Source: Delftia sp. PS-11 (GTDB lineage: Bacteria > Pseudomonadota > Gammaproteobacteria > Burkholderiales > Burkholderiaceae_C). From it: DNA of 64,000 nt. Below are positions 35,837 through 44,752 of this stretch, in pieces. Position 1 is the first letter of the stretch. Each line of letters starts with the position of its first letter. The position numbers and the translations under genes were made by a program. The stretch lies in NCBI RefSeq assembly GCF_029870285.1, contig NZ_JACSYA010000017.1:1-64000 (forward strand), given 5' to 3'. The notes under the pieces are model-generated. The model searched no databases. It had not been told where the DNA came from and saw only the letters and a program-made list of their open reading frames with translations.

Positions 35837-36768
35837 GGGTAGTCCGCCGAGGCATCGGCCTTGAGCACGCCGGACAGCAGCTGCACCAGGCGTTCGTTGC
35901 CCATCTTGAAGCCGCAGGCCTGGGCATGGCCGCCGCCACCGAAGCTCTCGGCCAGCGGGATGCAGTTGAACTCGGAACGCGAGCGCAGGCCGACCTTGAC
36001 ACCCTTGACGCTGGCATGCCACATCAGCGCGAAGCTGCCGCTTTGCCGCGCCAGCAGGTCACCGACCTGGCTGTGGAACATGCCGGGGCAGTTGACCATC
36101 AGGCCCTGGATGCCGTTGAAGACCAGGGGCTGGGCCGCCTCGGCGATATCGGCGCACAGCTTCTGGTATTTTTCGTCCATGGCGCCGCCGCGTGCCATGA
36201 AGGCCGCCTCCTGCTCGGGCGTGAAGGCGGCGATTTCAGCCCAGCGCTCGAAGCTGCGCGGCTCCATGTCCAGCGCAGCCAGAAAGCCTGCGCTCTCTGG
36301 GAATTCCCACTTCCAGATATCGCGGTCCTCGATGTGGCGAATCAGGCCCGGCACAGGCTGGCCTGCGTGAAAGAACTCCCAGCCCAGGCGGGCGCCGGAC
36401 TTGTTCATGTCGAAATGCACGGCGCCGCAACGGCACTGGTAGCCCGTGAGCTTCTCGGCGGCGCTCTTGTGGTGGTCCAGCACCACGAGCTTGGCCACGC
36501 GCGCCTCGATATCGGCCATCAGTTCGGGGCCGAAGGCGAAATCGAGCACATAGACGGCACGGCCCGAAAGATCGCCAAGGTCATCGGCGCTCTGGATCTC
36601 GCCATGGTCCAGGCCACGGAATTCGGCCTGGCCGCCATAGAACAGCCAGGCTGCCAGGGCTGCGCCATAGCCGTCCGGGCAGTTGCGGCCATGGTAGAGG
36701 ATGAGGGGACGGGGGTCATCGTGTTCGGGGCGCACGAACAGTTGCTGGGGCAGGAGGGTGTTTTTCAT
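35770..36768 (-). CDS. DHH-family phosphoesterase
   Basis: A 332-residue member of the DHH/DHHA1 superfamily. Motif I appears as YHGRNCPDGYGAALAAW, motif II as YVLDFAF, motif III as VVLDHHKSA (the DHH signature), and the DHHA1 substrate-binding motif as SFGGGGHAQACGFKM. The metal-binding aspartates and histidines are present, so it is likely an active Mn-dependent phosphoesterase. Relatives include RecJ, oligoribonucleases and cyclic-dinucleotide hydrolases; which applies is unclear. Start 36768 (MKNTLLPQ) follows a strong purine stretch on the minus strand. The 3' end overlaps truC. Confidence 0.85.
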   Translation of the reverse strand: MKNTLLPQQLFVRPEHDDPRPLILYHGRNCPDGYGAALAAWLFYGGQAEFRGLDHGEIQSADDLGDLSGRAVYVLDFAFGPELMADIEARVAKLVVLDHHKSAAEKLTGYQCRCGAVHFDMNKSGARLGWEFFHAGQPVPGLIRHIEDRDIWKWEFPESAGFLAALDMEPRSFERWAEIAAFTPEQEAAFMARGGAMDEKYQKLCADIAEAAQPLVFNGIQGLMVNCPGMFHSQVGDLLARQSGSFALMWHASVKGVKVGLRSRSEFNCIPLAESFGGGGHAQACGFKMGNERLVQLLSGVLKADASADYPYVPAPGLAVPDSPDGTAPAAR

Positions 36769-36911
36769 GGTGGCCCGATTGTCGGGCCTGCACGCGGCTG
36801 CCGCATGGCAGCACATGCATGGATTGCGCCCTATCATGTCCGTCTTGTCATTGAAATGCCGCAAGCGGGCTGCACTGCCTCGAGGCGGTTGCGGGCTGCG
36901 GCGGCCAGCTT

Positions 36912-38102
36912 ATGCGACCCACACCCGATATCACGCCTTACCTGGGCCAGTTGCTGGACTTTCGCCGCGACCTGCATGCCCACCCTGAACTGCGCTACGA
37001 AGAGCACCGCACCGGCGACAAGGTTGCGGCCTACCTGGCAGCGCTGGGGCTGCAGGTACACCGGGGCCTTGGCCGCACCGGGGTGGTGGCCAGCATCCAT
37101 GGCCAGGGGCGCGACGCCGGCAACCCGGGCCGCAGCGTCGGCATCCGCGCCGACATGGACGCGCTGCCGGTGGCAGAGGCCAACACCTTCGGGCATGCCA
37201 GCCGCCATGCGGGCTGCATGCATGCCTGCGGCCATGACGGCCACACGGCCATGCTGCTGGGCGCGGCCACGCTGCTGGCACAGCAGCCGGATTTCGACGG
37301 CACGGTCCACCTGATCTTTCAGCCAGGCGAGGAAGGCGGCGCAGGCGCCAAGGCCATGATGGACGATGGCCTGTTCACGCAGTTTCCCTGTGACGCCGTG
37401 TTTGCGCTGCACAACTGGCCCGCGCTGCCTGCAGGCCACATGGCTGTGCGCGTGGGGCCGATCATGGCCTCGACCCTGCGCTTCGAGATCTGCGTCACGG
37501 GCAAGGGCGGCCACGCCGCCATGCCGCATGCCACGCTGGACCCGATCCCTGTGGCCTGCGCCATCGTGGGCCAGTTGCAGACCCTGGTTTCGCGCAGCAC
37601 GGACCCGCTGGACAGCGCCGTGCTCACCGTGGGCAAGATCACCAGCGGCACGGTGGAGAACATCATCCCCGACGAGGCCCGCATTTTCGGGACAGTGCGC
37701 GCACTGCGGGCCGACACGCAGCGGATGTTCATCGACGGCATACAGCGCATCAGCGAGCATGTGGCGGCAGCCCATCTGTGCCGGGCAGAGTTCATTCTCA
37801 AGCCCGGCTACCCCAACACCACCAACCATGCGCGCGAGGCCCACTTCATGGCGAGCGTCATGCGCGAGCTGGTGGGAGAGGCACATGCCCACACCGATCT
37901 GCCGCCTGCGATGACGGCCGAGGATTTCGGCTTCATGCTCGAAGCCGTGCCCGGCGCGTATGGCTGGATAGGCAACGGCCCTGCATCAGGCGAGCCCGGC
38001 GTGGGCCTGCACCACCCGGCCTACGACTTCAACGACGACAACCTGGGGCGTGGCGCACGCTTTTGGGATCTGCTGGCACGCCGGTGGTTTGAAATGCCCT
38101 GA
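36912..38102 (+). CDS. M20-family amidohydrolase (hippurate hydrolase-like)
   Basis: A 396-residue metallohydrolase of the M20D aminoacylase/IAA-amino-acid hydrolase group, which cleaves N-acyl or N-aroyl amino acids. It contains GIRADMDALPV, the metal-binding MHACGHDGHTAMLLGAA, FQPGEEGGAGAKAMMDDG, the dimerisation-domain segment GKGGHAAMPHATLDPI and DLPPAMTAEDFGFMLEAVPGAYGWIG. The starting MRPTPDITPYLGQLLDFRRDLHAHPEL fits the family. No signal peptide is seen, so it acts in the cytoplasm. It is convergent with ylqF, 8 bases apart. Confidence 0.93.
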   Translation: MRPTPDITPYLGQLLDFRRDLHAHPELRYEEHRTGDKVAAYLAALGLQVHRGLGRTGVVASIHGQGRDAGNPGRSVGIRADMDALPVAEANTFGHASRHAGCMHACGHDGHTAMLLGAATLLAQQPDFDGTVHLIFQPGEEGGAGAKAMMDDGLFTQFPCDAVFALHNWPALPAGHMAVRVGPIMASTLRFEICVTGKGGHAAMPHATLDPIPVACAIVGQLQTLVSRSTDPLDSAVLTVGKITSGTVENIIPDEARIFGTVRALRADTQRMFIDGIQRISEHVAAAHLCRAEFILKPGYPNTTNHAREAHFMASVMRELVGEAHAHTDLPPAMTAEDFGFMLEAVPGAYGWIGNGPASGEPGVGLHHPAYDFNDDNLGRGARFWDLLARRWFEMP

Positions 38103-38110
38103 GAGCCTGT

Positions 38111-39064
38111 TCAGGGCGCGTTGCGGCGCTCGCGGGACGGGCGCTTGCGGGCCTTGTTGGCCTCCTTGCGGGCCTGGCGTTCGGCATCGCGGGCCTGGCC
38201 CACGGCGAGCCACTGCGTATACTCGTGTGGCGTCTCCAGCGTGGCGCGTCCTATGGCCGCAGCCCGGAAGTCGGTGAGCACCAGCTCGGCCGCCTTTTGC
38301 ACATTGACGCGCCCGCCGCCCATCATGGCGCCGCGCCGCCGGCCTATGGCCTCCAGCAGTTCGTCGTCATGCAGCGCGGCGATGCGCTCGGCGCCCAGTT
38401 CCAGCTTGTAGCGGGCATCCAGCAGATCGGCATAGTTCTTCTGCAGGTAGCACAGCAGCTCCAGCGCCACCAGTTCCTCATCATAGGCATTGCGCCCCAC
38501 GGCGCCGCTGGCTGCGAGGTTGTAGCCGCTTTGCTCGACGATGATGCGCGGCCACAGCATGCCGGGCGTGTCCCACAGGTAAAAGTCGTCGGCCAGCACG
38601 ATGCGCTGCTCCAGCTTGGTGATGCCCGCCTCGTCGCCGGTCTTGGCCTGCTTTTTGCCACTCATGGAATTGATGAGCGTGGATTTGCCGACATTGGGAA
38701 TGCCGCAGATCAGCACGCGCATGGGGCGCGACATGCCGCCGCGCTGCGGCGCCAGCAGCTTGCAGGCCTCGATCAGCCGGCGCGTGGGCGCAGGCTCGGA
38801 GGCATCCAGCGCAATCGCCCGGGTCTCGCTTTGCGCGTTGTACCAGTCCAGCCACAGCGGCGTGCGCGCCGGATCGGCCAGATCCTGCTTGTTGAGCACC
38901 ATGAGCCGGGGCTTGTGCCCCGTCAGCTCCTGCAGCAGCGGGTTGCTGCTGGACCCCGGCAGGCGCGCATCCAGCACTTCGATCACCACATCGATTTCCT
39001 TGACGCGCTCGGCAATCGCCTTGCGCGTGAGATTCATGTGACCGGGGAACCACTGTATGGCCAT
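38111..39064 (-). CDS. ylqF: Ribosome biogenesis GTPase YlqF/RbgA family
   Basis: A circularly permuted GTPase, 317 residues from ATG 39064 (MAIQWFPGHMNLTRKAI, the typical start). Motif order is G4 (VLNKQDLAD), then G5-like SEPAP, G1 (GIPNVGKSTLINSM), G2 and G3 (LWDTPGML), as expected of YlqF. In B. subtilis the homologue acts late in 50S subunit assembly. The C-terminal 60 residues are basic and Arg-rich (ARKEANKARKRPSRERR), suited to rRNA contact. It is divergent from two small genes across 75 bases. Confidence 0.95.
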   Translation of the reverse strand: MAIQWFPGHMNLTRKAIAERVKEIDVVIEVLDARLPGSSSNPLLQELTGHKPRLMVLNKQDLADPARTPLWLDWYNAQSETRAIALDASEPAPTRRLIEACKLLAPQRGGMSRPMRVLICGIPNVGKSTLINSMSGKKQAKTGDEAGITKLEQRIVLADDFYLWDTPGMLWPRIIVEQSGYNLAASGAVGRNAYDEELVALELLCYLQKNYADLLDARYKLELGAERIAALHDDELLEAIGRRRGAMMGGGRVNVQKAAELVLTDFRAAAIGRATLETPHEYTQWLAVGQARDAERQARKEANKARKRPSRERRNAP

Positions 39065-39139
39065 GGAGGATTTCTTTCTTGGAGGGAGCAGGGGCGCAAG
39101 GATAATTGTCTCCCGCTTTCCCGACCTGCCAATCTGCCT

Positions 39140-39382
39140 ATGCCCTTGCCCGACACCCCATCTTCCCGCAGCGCCTCGCGCAAGGCCGACATGGAACTGC
39201 TCATCAAGGGCGTGACCTGCGCGCTGATCGGCTTGGTGATTCTGCTGGCGCCATACTTCCTGGCACCGGGCGGCATCATGCAGATGATGGCCCAGTCCTA
39301 TCTGGTCGGCTGGTTCGCTCTGGTACTGGGTGCCGCCTTCATTGCGCTGTTTGCCGTGCGCCGCAACAAGGCGCGGCGCTGA
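39140..39382 (+). CDS. Small two-helix membrane protein
   Basis: An 80-residue protein with a polar N-terminus (MPLPDTPSSRSASRKAD) and two hydrophobic segments, about residues 24-44 (GVTCALIGLVILLAPYFL) and 50-72 (MMAQSYLVGWFALVLGAAF), ending in RRNKARR. It looks like a genuine small inner-membrane protein with both ends in the cytoplasm. No family was recognised. It is followed after 2 bases by the oxidoreductase-like gene and probably shares its transcript. Confidence 0.7.
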   Translation: MPLPDTPSSRSASRKADMELLIKGVTCALIGLVILLAPYFLAPGGIMQMMAQSYLVGWFALVLGAAFIALFAVRRNKARR

Positions 39383-39384
39383 AC

Positions 39385-39597
39385 ATGGCCGAAGCTCCTC
39401 TGCAGCAGGCGTTGTCGCAGATCCGGCTGTGGCAGCAGCGTGCAGACGCCGCTGGCGTGGCGCTGCGCCAGCCGCCGACCCCGCCCACCAGCTGCTGCGG
39501 CCGGGGCTGCAACGGCTGCGTCTGGGAAGGCTTCTACGATGCCGTGCTGTTCTGGTGCGAGGATGCCGGGCAGGCGCTGGCCAGCCACGGCACCTGA
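39385..39597 (+). CDS. Oxidoreductase-like domain protein (OXLD1/PF09791 type)
   Basis: A 70-residue protein with the cysteine signature PTSCCGRGCNGCVWEGFYDAVLFW, typical of the short oxidoreductase-like domain found also at the start of some larger redox proteins. The four clustered cysteines suggest a metal or disulfide site. Function is unknown. It follows the small membrane-protein gene almost without a gap and is convergent with gshA, 8 bases away. Confidence 0.75.
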   Translation: MAEAPLQQALSQIRLWQQRADAAGVALRQPPTPPTSCCGRGCNGCVWEGFYDAVLFWCEDAGQALASHGT

Positions 39598-39605
39598 GCG
39601 GGTAT

Positions 39606-41132
39606 TCAGCGCAGGTTCTCGGGGGACATGTAGCGCTGGCGCCATTCCTCGAAGGACAGCGTATCGGCGGCCTCGATGTCGCGCTGCGCCTGCACGGATT
39701 CGCGCGTCCACTGCTCGAAGCGCTGCTGCTGGGCCTCGCTCCAGGGCAGGGCCAGCAGCGCATCGCGGGCGCGCTCGGACTGCGACAGCGTGAAATGCGA
39801 GAAGCTGTTGCCATGCTGCTGGACCAGCTCGCGCAGCACATGGGCCGAAGGCGTGCGCTCGGGGTGCTCCAGGCGCTCCAGCGCCTGGGCCAGCGCCGCA
39901 CCATAGTCCTGCGTGCCATGCGCAGCATCCAGCGCCTGCGCATAGGGACGGCACTGCTGCAACACCTCGTGGGCCCAGTCGCGCAGGGACACCTCGCGGC
40001 CGCCGCGCATCAGCTGCAGTCCCGGCCCGCGGCCACGCTCGGCCGTCAGGTGCTGGTTGTGCTTGAGCTCGGCGATCTCGGCCGGCGTATCCGGCGGGCT
40101 GTCCGAATGCAGGCAGTGCAGCAGGAACACATCCAGCATGCGCATGGTGGGCGCAGCGATGCCTACATCCTCGAAGGGGTCGAGGTCCATGAGCCGCACT
40201 TCCACATACTCCACGCCGCGCTCGCGCAGCGCATGCAGCGGGCGCTCGCCGCGCTGGACCGTGCGCTTGGGGCGGATCGTGCCGTAGAACTCGTTCTCGA
40301 TCTGCAGCAGGCCCGTGCCCAGCTGGTTGTAGTCGCCGCCGGGGTTGCGAATGCCCAGCAGCTCATAGGGCGGGTAGGGACGCGTGAGCGCATCGTGCAG
40401 CGAATCGGCATAGCCTTCGAGGCCGTTGTAGCTGACGTTGATGCTGGCCTGGGCATCGCTCTGGTAGCCCAGCCGCCCCATGCGCAGCGAGGTGGCATGA
40501 GGCAGGAACAGGGCCTGACCGGCATCGCCCAGCGGCTGCAGCCGGTGCTCGCGCCCCTCGACGAAACAGGGACACAGCGCGGGCGAGGCACCGTAGAGGT
40601 ACAGCAGCACGAAGGCATGCCGGCGGAAGTTGCGGATCAGCGCGAAATACTGGTCGCTGGACACGCCGGGCAGCGACCAGTTGTAGTGGATGCCGGAAAT
40701 CGTCTGCATGCGCCGGCCGTAGCGGTGGCCCAGGCCCATGCGGTACACGCTCTTGGAGCGCCCCGAATGCGAGGAGCCGTAGCGTGCCAGCGGAATGGTT
40801 TCGTCGGTGGGCAGCTGGCAGGGCATGCTCGACGACCACAGCATCTCGCCGCAGGGCTGCATGCTGCGCAGCACGAACTGGTGGATCTCGACCAGCTCAT
40901 CCAGGCACTCCTGCACGCCCAGGCGCGCGCCCGTGATCAGCTCGACCTGCGACTCGCTGTAGTCGGTGGTGATATGGGGATGGGTCAGCGCCGACCCCAG
41001 TGCCCGGGGATGGGGAGTCAGAGCCAGTGCGCCCGAGGCCTGCACGCGCAGGCCTTCCTTTTCTATGCCCCGGCGAATGCCCTTGAGCCGCTCTGGATCG
41101 GGAACCGCCATGGGTGCCTGCGATGATTTCAT
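39606..41132 (-). CDS. gshA: Glutamate--cysteine ligase
   Basis: Catalyses the first step of glutathione synthesis, joining glutamate and cysteine. The 508-residue protein belongs to the E. coli-type (class I) family: IRRGIEKEGLRV, HPHITTDYSESQVELITG, RYGSSHSGRSKSVYRMGLGHRYGRRMQTISGIHYNWS, and YGTIRPKR with YVEVRLMDLDPFEDVGI. Start 41132 (MKSSQAPM) is used; ATG 41111 (MAVPDPER) is an alternative. A perfect 15-bp inverted repeat lies 30 bases before the start. The SDR gene lies upstream on the same strand, 213 bases away. Confidence 0.95.
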   Translation of the reverse strand: MKSSQAPMAVPDPERLKGIRRGIEKEGLRVQASGALALTPHPRALGSALTHPHITTDYSESQVELITGARLGVQECLDELVEIHQFVLRSMQPCGEMLWSSSMPCQLPTDETIPLARYGSSHSGRSKSVYRMGLGHRYGRRMQTISGIHYNWSLPGVSSDQYFALIRNFRRHAFVLLYLYGASPALCPCFVEGREHRLQPLGDAGQALFLPHATSLRMGRLGYQSDAQASINVSYNGLEGYADSLHDALTRPYPPYELLGIRNPGGDYNQLGTGLLQIENEFYGTIRPKRTVQRGERPLHALRERGVEYVEVRLMDLDPFEDVGIAAPTMRMLDVFLLHCLHSDSPPDTPAEIAELKHNQHLTAERGRGPGLQLMRGGREVSLRDWAHEVLQQCRPYAQALDAAHGTQDYGAALAQALERLEHPERTPSAHVLRELVQQHGNSFSHFTLSQSERARDALLALPWSEAQQQRFEQWTRESVQAQRDIEAADTLSFEEWRQRYMSPENLR

Positions 41133-41161
41133 TCTTGGGTACCGATTCGTTGATGGGTGCC

Positions 41162-41197
41162 GGTGTTGCCGGAGCCCGGCAAGGCTCCGGCAACACC
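41162..41197. repeat. Perfect 15-bp inverted repeat upstream of gshA
   Basis: GGTGTTGCCGGAGCC (41162-41176) pairs exactly with 41183-41197 across a 6-base loop, in the SDR-gshA gap. On the minus strand no U tract follows, so a simple intrinsic terminator is unlikely. It could be a site for a dimeric regulator or an RNA structure in the gshA leader. Confidence 0.65.
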
Positions 41198-41345
41198 TGA
41201 CCCGGACGCCGAATGATAGAGAAATGGCAGACAACGCGATGGCCGCTGTCCGCTTAACCACGCGTTTTGACCTGTTGCCCTGCAAGGCCGGGCAGTGAGC
41301 GAAAGGAATATGTCAGTGTTGCGCACGCCCCCTGCCCCGGGAGCT

Positions 41346-42254
41346 TCAGCCGCGCGCGGCCATGGCCTTGCCCACCTCCAGCGTTCCCTGTGCTGCGCCG
41401 CTGGCGGGCACCTGCTCGCCATGGCGGTCCAGTACCTCGGCCAGCCGCTGCGCCAGCTGCTCGGGCACCTGCCCGCCCTGGCCCAGGTAAATGCCCTCGG
41501 TCAGCGTGATGAAGGCTGCCTCGAACCCGCCAGCGCCTGCGCACAGCGTGGTGCGCGTGGGTGCGCTCTCGTGCGCCAGCACCAGCATGGCAGGCACCAC
41601 GGCCTCGGGACTGAGCGCGGCCAGCACGGCTTCGGGCATCAGGCCCTGGGTCATGCGTGTGGCGGCCGTGGGCGCCAGCGCATTCACATGGATGCCATGC
41701 TTGGCACCCTCGATGGCCAGGGTCTGCATCAGCCCGACCTGGGCCAGCTTGGCAGCGCCATAGTTGGCCTGGCCGAAATTGCCGTACAGCCCCGTGGAGG
41801 AGGTGGTCATCACGATGCGTCCGTAGTTCTGCGACTGCATGTGCGGCCACACCGCCTTGCAGCAATGGGCTGCGCCCATCAGATGCACATCGACCACCAG
41901 GCGGAAGTCCTCCATGGACATCTTGGCAAAACTCTTGTCGCGCAGAATGCCTGCGTTGTTCACCAGTATGTCGATACGGCCCCAGGCATCCACGGCCTGC
42001 TGAGCCATCGCCTGGACCGCCGAAAAATCGGTGACCGATGCGCCATTGGCCAGCGCCTGACCACCTGCGGCACGGATTTCGTCCACCACGGCCTGCGCAG
42101 CCGAGGCAGAGCCGCCGCTGCCGTCGACCGCACCGCCCAGATCATTGACCAGCACGCGCGCTCCGCGCGCAGCCAGTGCCAGCGCATGCAAGCGCCCCAG
42201 GCCGCCGCCCGCCCCCGTCACGATCGCCACCCGGCCTTCAAAATCCAACGCCAT
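41346..42254 (-). CDS. Short-chain dehydrogenase, multifunctional-enzyme-type (3-hydroxyacyl-CoA dehydrogenase-like)
   Basis: A 302-residue SDR starting MALDFEGRVAIVTGAGGGLGRLHALALA. The cofactor motif TGAGGGLGR is at 13-21, NNAG follows, and the active site reads TSSTGLYGNFGQANYGAAK with the Tyr-x3-Lys pair. The LVNDLGG motif and the N-terminus resemble the dehydrogenase domain of peroxisomal multifunctional enzyme 2 and its bacterial stand-alone relatives, which oxidise 3-hydroxyacyl-CoA. The C-terminal 60 residues extend beyond the SDR core. No enoyl-CoA hydratase partner is adjacent, so pathway is inferred from the family. Confidence 0.87.
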   Translation of the reverse strand: MALDFEGRVAIVTGAGGGLGRLHALALAARGARVLVNDLGGAVDGSGGSASAAQAVVDEIRAAGGQALANGASVTDFSAVQAMAQQAVDAWGRIDILVNNAGILRDKSFAKMSMEDFRLVVDVHLMGAAHCCKAVWPHMQSQNYGRIVMTTSSTGLYGNFGQANYGAAKLAQVGLMQTLAIEGAKHGIHVNALAPTAATRMTQGLMPEAVLAALSPEAVVPAMLVLAHESAPTRTTLCAGAGGFEAAFITLTEGIYLGQGGQVPEQLAQRLAEVLDRHGEQVPASGAAQGTLEVGKAMAARG

Positions 42255-42496
42255 GTCTGCTTCCTTTACCTCGTCGCCGGCAGCACCATGCCGCCAGCGC
42301 ATCCAATGTAGATGTCCATCCGCGCGCGCAGGGTTGCCCAGGCGACTGCGGCTTGCGCCGGTTTTGTCCCCACCGGATCGTGACAAGCTTGTGGAAAACC
42401 TTGTGCAGACACTGAAATATTGATGCAAGCCATTGTTTTTATTGATTTTTTATTGTTTGCTCATTTTTTAATCAACCGCGCGAAGCCGCGCTGGCA

Positions 42497-42554
42497 CTTA
42501 TCCCGGCTTCCCCTGAACAATCTTGTGCACAAGTCACACCACACGCGGGATAAG
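42497..42554. repeat. Nested dyad symmetry element
   Basis: CTTATCCCG (42497-42505) and CGGGATAAG (42546-42554) are exact complements. Between them, nearly centred, is the 12-bp perfect palindrome CTTGTGCACAAG (42522-42533). The arrangement suits binding of a dimeric protein or a cruciform; no known site type is matched. Confidence 0.5.
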
Positions 42555-42596
42555 CCATGCAAGTCATTGATTTTCAATGAACGCTCACAGGCTGCA

Positions 42597-42643
42597 CAAA
42601 AAAAAGGCACCTCGCCAGGTGGCTGCGGCGCAGCCGCCTGGCG
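42597..42643 (-). terminator. Terminator of the GGDEF gene
   Basis: A long stem (CGCCAGG-T-GGCTGC against GCAGCC-G-CCTGGCG, 42613-42643, one wobble) has a 3-base loop. On the minus strand it is followed, after GAGGTGCC, by eight or more U residues. It lies 168 bases beyond the GGDEF stop. Confidence 0.75.
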
Positions 42644-42811
42644 CCACGCAACAGAACAGCTCCCCCAGGATTTACCCCCATACAGGCTGGACAAGCATGT
42701 GGACAAGCCTGCGCAAACCTCGAATTTATTCGCCAAGTCTTTGATTTCAAACAATCTTGCAAAGATTGCTTAAAAAACAGTCAAAGCAGGCATGACAGGC
42801 CACCCATCCGG

Positions 42812-44752
42812 TCATTTCACACGGACCTGGCCTTTCCCCATGCGCTTGGCTTCATACATTGCGGCATCTGCCCTGCTGACAAGCTGATCCACGGTTTCCG
42901 CATCGCCCGGCTGGTGGAGCGCTATGCCAATGCTGGCCCCAATATGCACCTCTTCGCTGCCGATAGAGATAGGCTGCTGTATTGCGCTCAGTATTTTGTA
43001 CGCCACATGCTTCGCATTTTCCACTCCATCGCTCAAATTTTCAAGCACTACCGTGAATTCGTCTCCACCCAGGCGTGCCGCCATGTCGGTTTGACGGATA
43101 GATTGAAGCAGGCGTGCCGCCACAGCACGCAGAACCGAATCCCCCGCCTCATGCCCTTTTCCATCATTCACCTGTTTAAAACCATCCAGATCAATGAAGA
43201 TCAGTGAAAATTCCATATGACACCGGCCTGACCTTGCCATCGCCTGAGGCAGTACGCTAAAAAGCTTGCGGCGGTTGGGCAATCCTGTCAATGCATCATG
43301 GGATGCCTCGTACTCGCGCTCCACCTCCGCTCTCTTTCGTTCGGTGATATCACTCAGAAACGCACTGAAAATCGTCTTGCCCTCGCTCTCCAACGCGGTG
43401 ACACGTACCTCCACAGGCAATGTATGGCCATCACGCCGAAGCGCCACCAACTCCATCTGCCAGCTGGGCAAGCTTCTTTTGCCTGTTTCCAGATAGCGCT
43501 TCATGCCAGCGCAATGTGCTTCCCGCATATTTTCAGGAATAATGGTCTCTGCCAGACTCCGCCCCATCGCCTCCTGGGAACTCCAGCCAAATATTTTTTC
43601 AGCCTGCCGGTTCCACTGGCTTATCACTCCATCCTGATCCACACAGACATAGGCATCACTGGCATTGTCAATGACCATGTGCAGTTCGGCTTCACGTTTG
43701 CGCAATGCCTGCTCCGACTGCATCTGCTGCGCCATCGCCGAAGAGAGCCTAGTATTTGCCAGCAGCAAATCACTGGTTCTTTTTTCCACACGCTCTTCCA
43801 GTTCCCTGCGCAGTTCCGCCAGAGAGGCTTCCGCCTCCTTGCGCGCCTGGATGTCCTTGACAATCGACACCAGATACTCCAGCTCACCCTGTGGTCCAAC
43901 CTGCTTGGTCACGATCAGGTTGATCCAGACGGGATTTCCATTTTTATGGATATAACGCTTCTCCAGTTGATAGCGATCGATCTCCCCATCAATCAGCTTC
44001 TTTGTCAGATGCAGATCTGCCTCCACATCGTCAGGGTGCGTCATTTCATGAAACGTCAATCCATGAAGCTCTTCGGCACTGTAGCCAACAATCTGACAGA
44101 ATGCTTCATTGACATTCACCCATTTACCATCAGGCGCCACCAGCGCAATCCCAACACCGGCACGATCGAAGATCGTCTGAAACCGCGACTCTGCTGCCCG
44201 GGTGCCTTGCTCGGATTGGGATATCTGACTACGGGCAATCTCTTCCGCCTCCCTCATCTGAATCTCTTTGCTGGCCAATCCAGCAAGATCAATCAGAATA
44301 TTTTTGTCATCCTCACTCAATTCACGCGGAACAGTATCAATTGCACAAAGAGTCCCAATGGCAAAACCTTTCATGGATCTCAGTGGAACCCCTGCATAAA
44401 ATCTGATGCAAGGATTCCCCAGCACCAACGGATTTTTCACAAAACGCTCATCCCGAAGCGCATCGTTCACAATCATTGGCTCTTGCTGCAAGATGGCATA
44501 TGAACAGAATGCAACTTCTCTCGGAACCTGAGAAATATCCACTCCCACACGGGACTTGAACCACTGTCTTTCAGCATCCACCAGGGAAATCAAGGCAATC
44601 GGCACGCCCAGCATGCGGGCTGCAAGCCTTGTGATCCGGTCAAAAGCCGGCTCAGCCGCCGTATCAAGGATATTGAGCGCATGCAGCAGCCTCAGGCGCT
44701 CTGCCTCATCCAAGGGTGCCGGGCATGCATTGATCTTGTTCACCATAGACAT
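42812..44752 (-). CDS. GAF-PAS-PAS-GGDEF sensory diguanylate cyclase
   Basis: A 646-residue soluble protein from ATG 44752 (MSMVNKINACPAPLDEAERLRLL). A GAF domain spans about 25-165 (AAEPAFDRITRLAARMLGVPIALISLVDAERQWFKS). PAS-PAC follows at about 195-320, then a coiled coil (ASLAELRRELEERVEKRTSD), a second PAS-PAC (about 365-485) and GGDEF (about 485-646). The active-site GGDEF is at 562-566, and the inhibitory RxxD motif (RQTD, 553-556) lies five residues before it. Cyclic-di-GMP synthesis with product feedback is therefore expected. No transmembrane helix is seen. Codon use is more AT-rich than in neighbouring genes. The signal sensed is unknown. Confidence 0.92.
   Translation of the reverse strand: MSMVNKINACPAPLDEAERLRLLHALNILDTAAEPAFDRITRLAARMLGVPIALISLVDAERQWFKSRVGVDISQVPREVAFCSYAILQQEPMIVNDALRDERFVKNPLVLGNPCIRFYAGVPLRSMKGFAIGTLCAIDTVPRELSEDDKNILIDLAGLASKEIQMREAEEIARSQISQSEQGTRAAESRFQTIFDRAGVGIALVAPDGKWVNVNEAFCQIVGYSAEELHGLTFHEMTHPDDVEADLHLTKKLIDGEIDRYQLEKRYIHKNGNPVWINLIVTKQVGPQGELEYLVSIVKDIQARKEAEASLAELRRELEERVEKRTSDLLLANTRLSSAMAQQMQSEQALRKREAELHMVIDNASDAYVCVDQDGVISQWNRQAEKIFGWSSQEAMGRSLAETIIPENMREAHCAGMKRYLETGKRSLPSWQMELVALRRDGHTLPVEVRVTALESEGKTIFSAFLSDITERKRAEVEREYEASHDALTGLPNRRKLFSVLPQAMARSGRCHMEFSLIFIDLDGFKQVNDGKGHEAGDSVLRAVAARLLQSIRQTDMAARLGGDEFTVVLENLSDGVENAKHVAYKILSAIQQPISIGSEEVHIGASIGIALHQPGDAETVDQLVSRADAAMYEAKRMGKGQVRVK

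Larger units (their letters stand above)
42255..42811. other. AT-rich intergenic block with dyads
   Basis: 557 bases between two minus-strand genes. Short frames exist on both strands but none has a plausible start, codon use or known domain. It holds a nested dyad (42497-42554), a terminator for the GGDEF gene (42597-42643), and TGTGGACAAG/TGTGGAAAA words near 42389 and 42695 that resemble degenerate DnaA boxes. Confidence 0.6.

Noticed and set aside
42420..42773. 117-codon plus-strand and 97-codon minus-strand frames in the AT-rich gap
   Set aside because: They overlap each other, contain the terminator hairpin and have no ribosome-binding site or recognisable domain.
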